From assembly GCA_023853785.1 (NCBI GenBank), contig JAJIRX010000825.1, positions 1-11,588 on the forward strand: 11,588 nt of DNA. The letters run 5' to 3'. Source of the DNA: Psilocybe azurescens (Eukaryota > Basidiomycota > Agaricomycetes > Agaricales > Agrocybaceae). The notes under the pieces were generated by a model, which saw only the letters and a list, made by a program, of their open reading frames with translations, ran no database searches and was not told where the DNA came from. This document shows, piece by piece, positions 9,091-11,588 of this stretch (positions are counted from its first letter, which is position 1; each line of letters begins with the position of its first letter). Position numbers and translations under genes: made by a program.

Positions 9091-10642
9091 GTAAAGAAAG
9101 TCTGTCAAGAGCCCCACGGGACAACGTAGGGCGGATACCGTACGAGAAGCTACCCTCTCCCCCCTTTCGATATGCCATTCTTCGAACATTGAAGGCAAAT
9201 AAAGCTCGCATATGAGATATCGAGGTATAATGTCGATTCTTATCTCTATGAAAGCCGAATGTACGCTCTGAAGAATCTAATGCTGAAGATCAATGAATCG
9301 TCGAGCATTCACCTGCAGGCAAACAACTGTCAGAAATGATCATCTATGCTGCTACAACACATAATGGGAAGTTAAAGCTCAAGCGTAAGAACGTTTTTCA
9401 ATCGCCCATATCAGTTCAACCTGTAAAAGCAATGCCCATGCTAATATGTGGAAGAGCAGGATGGCAAGCTGATCGACCTCTTGGTCCAAGATGATAGCTT
9501 CCAGTTAAGCGACAAACCAGACTAGTATAGCAAGACCAGTAATTACCACTGTATATTCGTGGACCATGCGACCAGGCAACTTTGAATGAACTCCTTCACG
9601 ACAAAGTGACGGCAACCCACATCTGGCGTACGATTTCTATATCACGAAGAAGCCGAGAGTGGGTGTTCCAGGACGCGGTAGAAACTAAATCAGTATTGGT
9701 TATTATGCACCGAAGGATACCCTCGGACAAGCTGTAGTCAAGTGGTAGGTGGTAGATGAAAGGAATGCCACAAGGGGTATAAACATGCTGCATACCTATT
9801 AATTACCGCATACCCCGGCTAACAGAGCAATTCTTGTCCATTCTGCTACCGATACCTATCCATCGTCCCATCTTATCGCTATCGCTCTTTACGCGTCCTT
9901 CTGCGTGACAAGTCGCGCCAGCTTTCATTGAGCATCAAGTTCTGACGATGACCTGCGTCACCCACGCGCCTTAACATAATTCCCAAGGTAGAAAAGACCA
10001 TCGAGTAGCACCGAGAATAAGGTCTATTCCCTTGTGAGTAATCAGAGAGTTTGCACGTAGAAAGCGAACAAACCATGTTAAGCCCCATCATGCATCAACC
10101 ACACTATGATGAGTAATCGAATGTAGAGATCGAAGACAGCCCACGACGGCGTTGATGTGCATCAGCAAAGAGGACTGGTCACTCTGAAACCGCACGCCAT
10201 GGAGTGAAGATGTCTGCATAGCGAGGACATGTCGTGGGAATGTCGACCTGAAGTATAACGGCCTCCAGAACCATTGAAAGTCGGCGAACCAATGATATCG
10301 GTACTGGAGGAGGGTTCCATAGAGAGGCAGAATCCAGAGAGTGGACAGTTTCGGAGACACATGACAACAGAAACAAACCGATAAAGCTTATTTATAAGAA
10401 ATTAGCCAAACAAGGGCGATATTTATTGAGCATACTAATCACGTGCGACGTGTTGGGTATAAGTTCTTGGACTCGAGTATGGCTTGAGCAAGGCCAGGAG
10501 TTGAGCGAGAAACTATTGCTTAGTTGCCATTCCAATATCACAAGTAAGTACTAATTTGTTTGAGTAGGCATTAAATAAGATACGAAGGCAAAATACTCGT
10601 CACTCAATGCAAGATATTTTGCTCGACTTCTTCATTTATCTA
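9091..10642. other. Region between copies 4 and 5; lost 5' half of copy 4 plus spacer
   Basis: By analogy with copy 3, the first exons of copy 4 should fall at about 9400-9950, but I could not find the ITLDDE, VELxW or NRYY exons there. A faint NRYY-like piece near 9440-9460 is too weak to call. Minus-strand frames at 9793-9596, 10091-9879 and 10360-10088 have no recognisable motifs. The last overlaps two other open frames on the same strand (see findings). Confidence 0.3.
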
Positions 10643-11588
10643 TCAGTAAATACTGTGATTCGTTTGAGAGTCGCTGGTCTCCTTCATGGCAGCAGAACGG
10701 AGGTTAAATAGAATTCTGCTGCCAAGTATAGAGGATATTGCCGACAGGAAGGGTATTGGCGCATCTAGCATCGTCTGCTCGAAAGTCAGTCAGATGTCTC
10801 CATATCTACATGTACAGCTTACAGGCATAAATCCACCACAGTATACATATCAAGCCATGCGGCTGCAATCCTAAATAGAGACGAGGTCAGCAAATATTTT
10901 AACAATTTCGCATGCAAACTCACGCGAGGAAGTACATAATGGAATCCCGAATCATGATTCTCATCAAGGATTGGCCACGGATGAGGAGAGATACACTCGT
11001 TCCAGATGAGCTTTCTTTCACTGCCCTATAAATTGCCATCATGCATAGCAGACTCTCGAATAGAAGTGGAGGGATCCAGAATCTCGCGAACGGCCGGAAC
11101 GTGCCCTCCAAAGAGAATGCAATATGTACCTCCAGGGATTTCCACAGTTTGCACTAGTAGGATGTATGCGTCAGTCTACGCATTGCTCACTTAAACGCAA
11201 TCTACGTGCCGTTTGGAATTGAAGTTATCACGAACCACAGGTCGACCGCAGATGTAACGGCGAAGCCGATTACCAATCCAACGAGAACCATTTTGCTCAA
11301 GGCGTAAAGGGCGTATATTCGCATTTGCAAAATTACTTGAACGTTTCAGTCGACCGCTTTATATGGCAGAGATGCAAAAATGGTGAAATACTTTGGTTTA
11401 TTAACGGTACCAGCATTGTCGTACAGGATTGCCACAGTTCAAATTGATAGCCTGTTTCAAGTAATGAGCGAGTCGGATCGGTTAAAGTACTTGACTTACA
11501 GCTACGGTGGTTAATACATTAAAACATGAAGTAGTAAATATGGCGACAGGGGCTCTTACAACTAATGTAGGAGAACATCAGCACGGAT
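10643..11588 (-). pseudogene. DUF6533-type membrane protein, copy 5, 3' exons (5' part beyond right window edge)
   Basis: Proposed exons: E8 11561-11500, E9 11451-11392, E10 11335-11210, E11 11153-10924, E12 10870-10823, E13 10774-10643. They read YQFELWQSCTTMLVPLINQ, IILQMRIYALYALSKMVL, VQTVEIPGGTYCI, ARFWIPPLLFESLLCMM, LMRIMIRDSIMYFLA, then DAPIPFLSAISSILGSRIL and a short tail ending at a stop at 10645-10643. The E9-to-E10, E10-to-E11 and E11-to-E12 joins have matching phases. Lesions: the intron 10 donor reads GCACGT instead of a GT, a one-base shift separates TYCI from the FWIP part of E11 (about 11125-11095), and E12 carries one extra base before its LWW segment. A GC donor can be functional, so the E11 and E12 shifts are the stronger evidence of inactivation. 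The N-terminal exons lie outside the window. Confidence 0.68.

Larger units (their letters stand above)
1..11588 (-). repeat. Tandem array of five diverged copies of one intron-rich gene
   Basis: All five copies point the same way. The 15-nt exon 4 starts at 304, 3537 and 6588, giving steps of 3233 and 3051. The terminal exon starts at 2318, about 5357, 8423 and 10774, giving steps of about 3039, 3066 and 2351. Exon order and intron positions are shared wherever both copies are readable, so the copies descend from one gene. Exons align by eye, but the spacers between copies do not visibly align. Either the duplication was old enough for spacers to diverge, or the duplicated unit was mostly the gene. 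The differences include transversions and single-base indels as well as transitions. Confidence 0.7.

Noticed and set aside
1..11588. Repeat-induced point mutation as the cause of decay
   Set aside because: The copies differ by transversions and single-base indels as well as transitions, without an obvious excess of C-to-T changes. A proper count was not run.
1..11588. CRISPR array, transposon ends or viral genes
   Set aside because: No regularly spaced identical repeats, no long terminal or inverted repeats with target duplications, and no transposase, integrase or reverse-transcriptase motifs were seen.

Overview
The window looks like nuclear DNA of a basidiomycete fungus, most likely an agaricomycete. 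Coding capacity is split into many small exons separated by short GT-AG introns of roughly 45-70 bases. The recognisable exons encode a multi-pass membrane protein of the fungal DUF6533 superfamily, which is greatly expanded in mushroom-forming fungi. I see no bacterial operon layout, Shine-Dalgarno sites, rRNA or CRISPR.

The main content is a head-to-tail tandem array of five related gene copies, all on the minus strand, called here copies 1 to 5 from left to right. Copy 1 (1-639) holds only the 5' exons and is cut by the left edge. Copy 2 (2193-3875) and copy 3 (5232-6891) span start to stop. Copy 4 (about 8350-9090) is recognisable only in its 3' half. Copy 5 (10643 to the right edge) holds only the 3' exons. 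The unit repeats every 3.04-3.23 kb for the first four copies, then after about 2.35 kb. I inferred a common 13-exon structure by aligning the copies by eye: exon 3 (20 nt, ending the ITLDDE motif), a 15-nt exon 4 (VELYW / VELFW / VEMIW), the NRYY exon 6, the WQGW exon 9, the MRIYALY exon 10, the FWIP...MIRDS exon 11, the LVWW exon 12 and the terminal AISSxLxxRIL exon 13.

The copies have decayed to different degrees. Copy 3 is closest to intact, with a 171-codon open stretch over exons 10-11. Copies 2, 4 and 5 carry single-base frameshifts and damaged splice sites, and copy 4 has lost any recognisable 5' half. The array therefore reads as a duplicated membrane-protein family undergoing pseudogenisation. 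I see no cooperating pathway between neighbouring genes.

The spacers (about 640-2190, 3960-5230, 6895-8345 and 9090-10640) show no gene I recognise. The first spacer holds a tRNA-like element (1724-1795), followed by a cluster of small inverted repeats. The last holds a stretch where all three minus-strand frames are open. All coordinates come from manual reading; no alignment or search was run.
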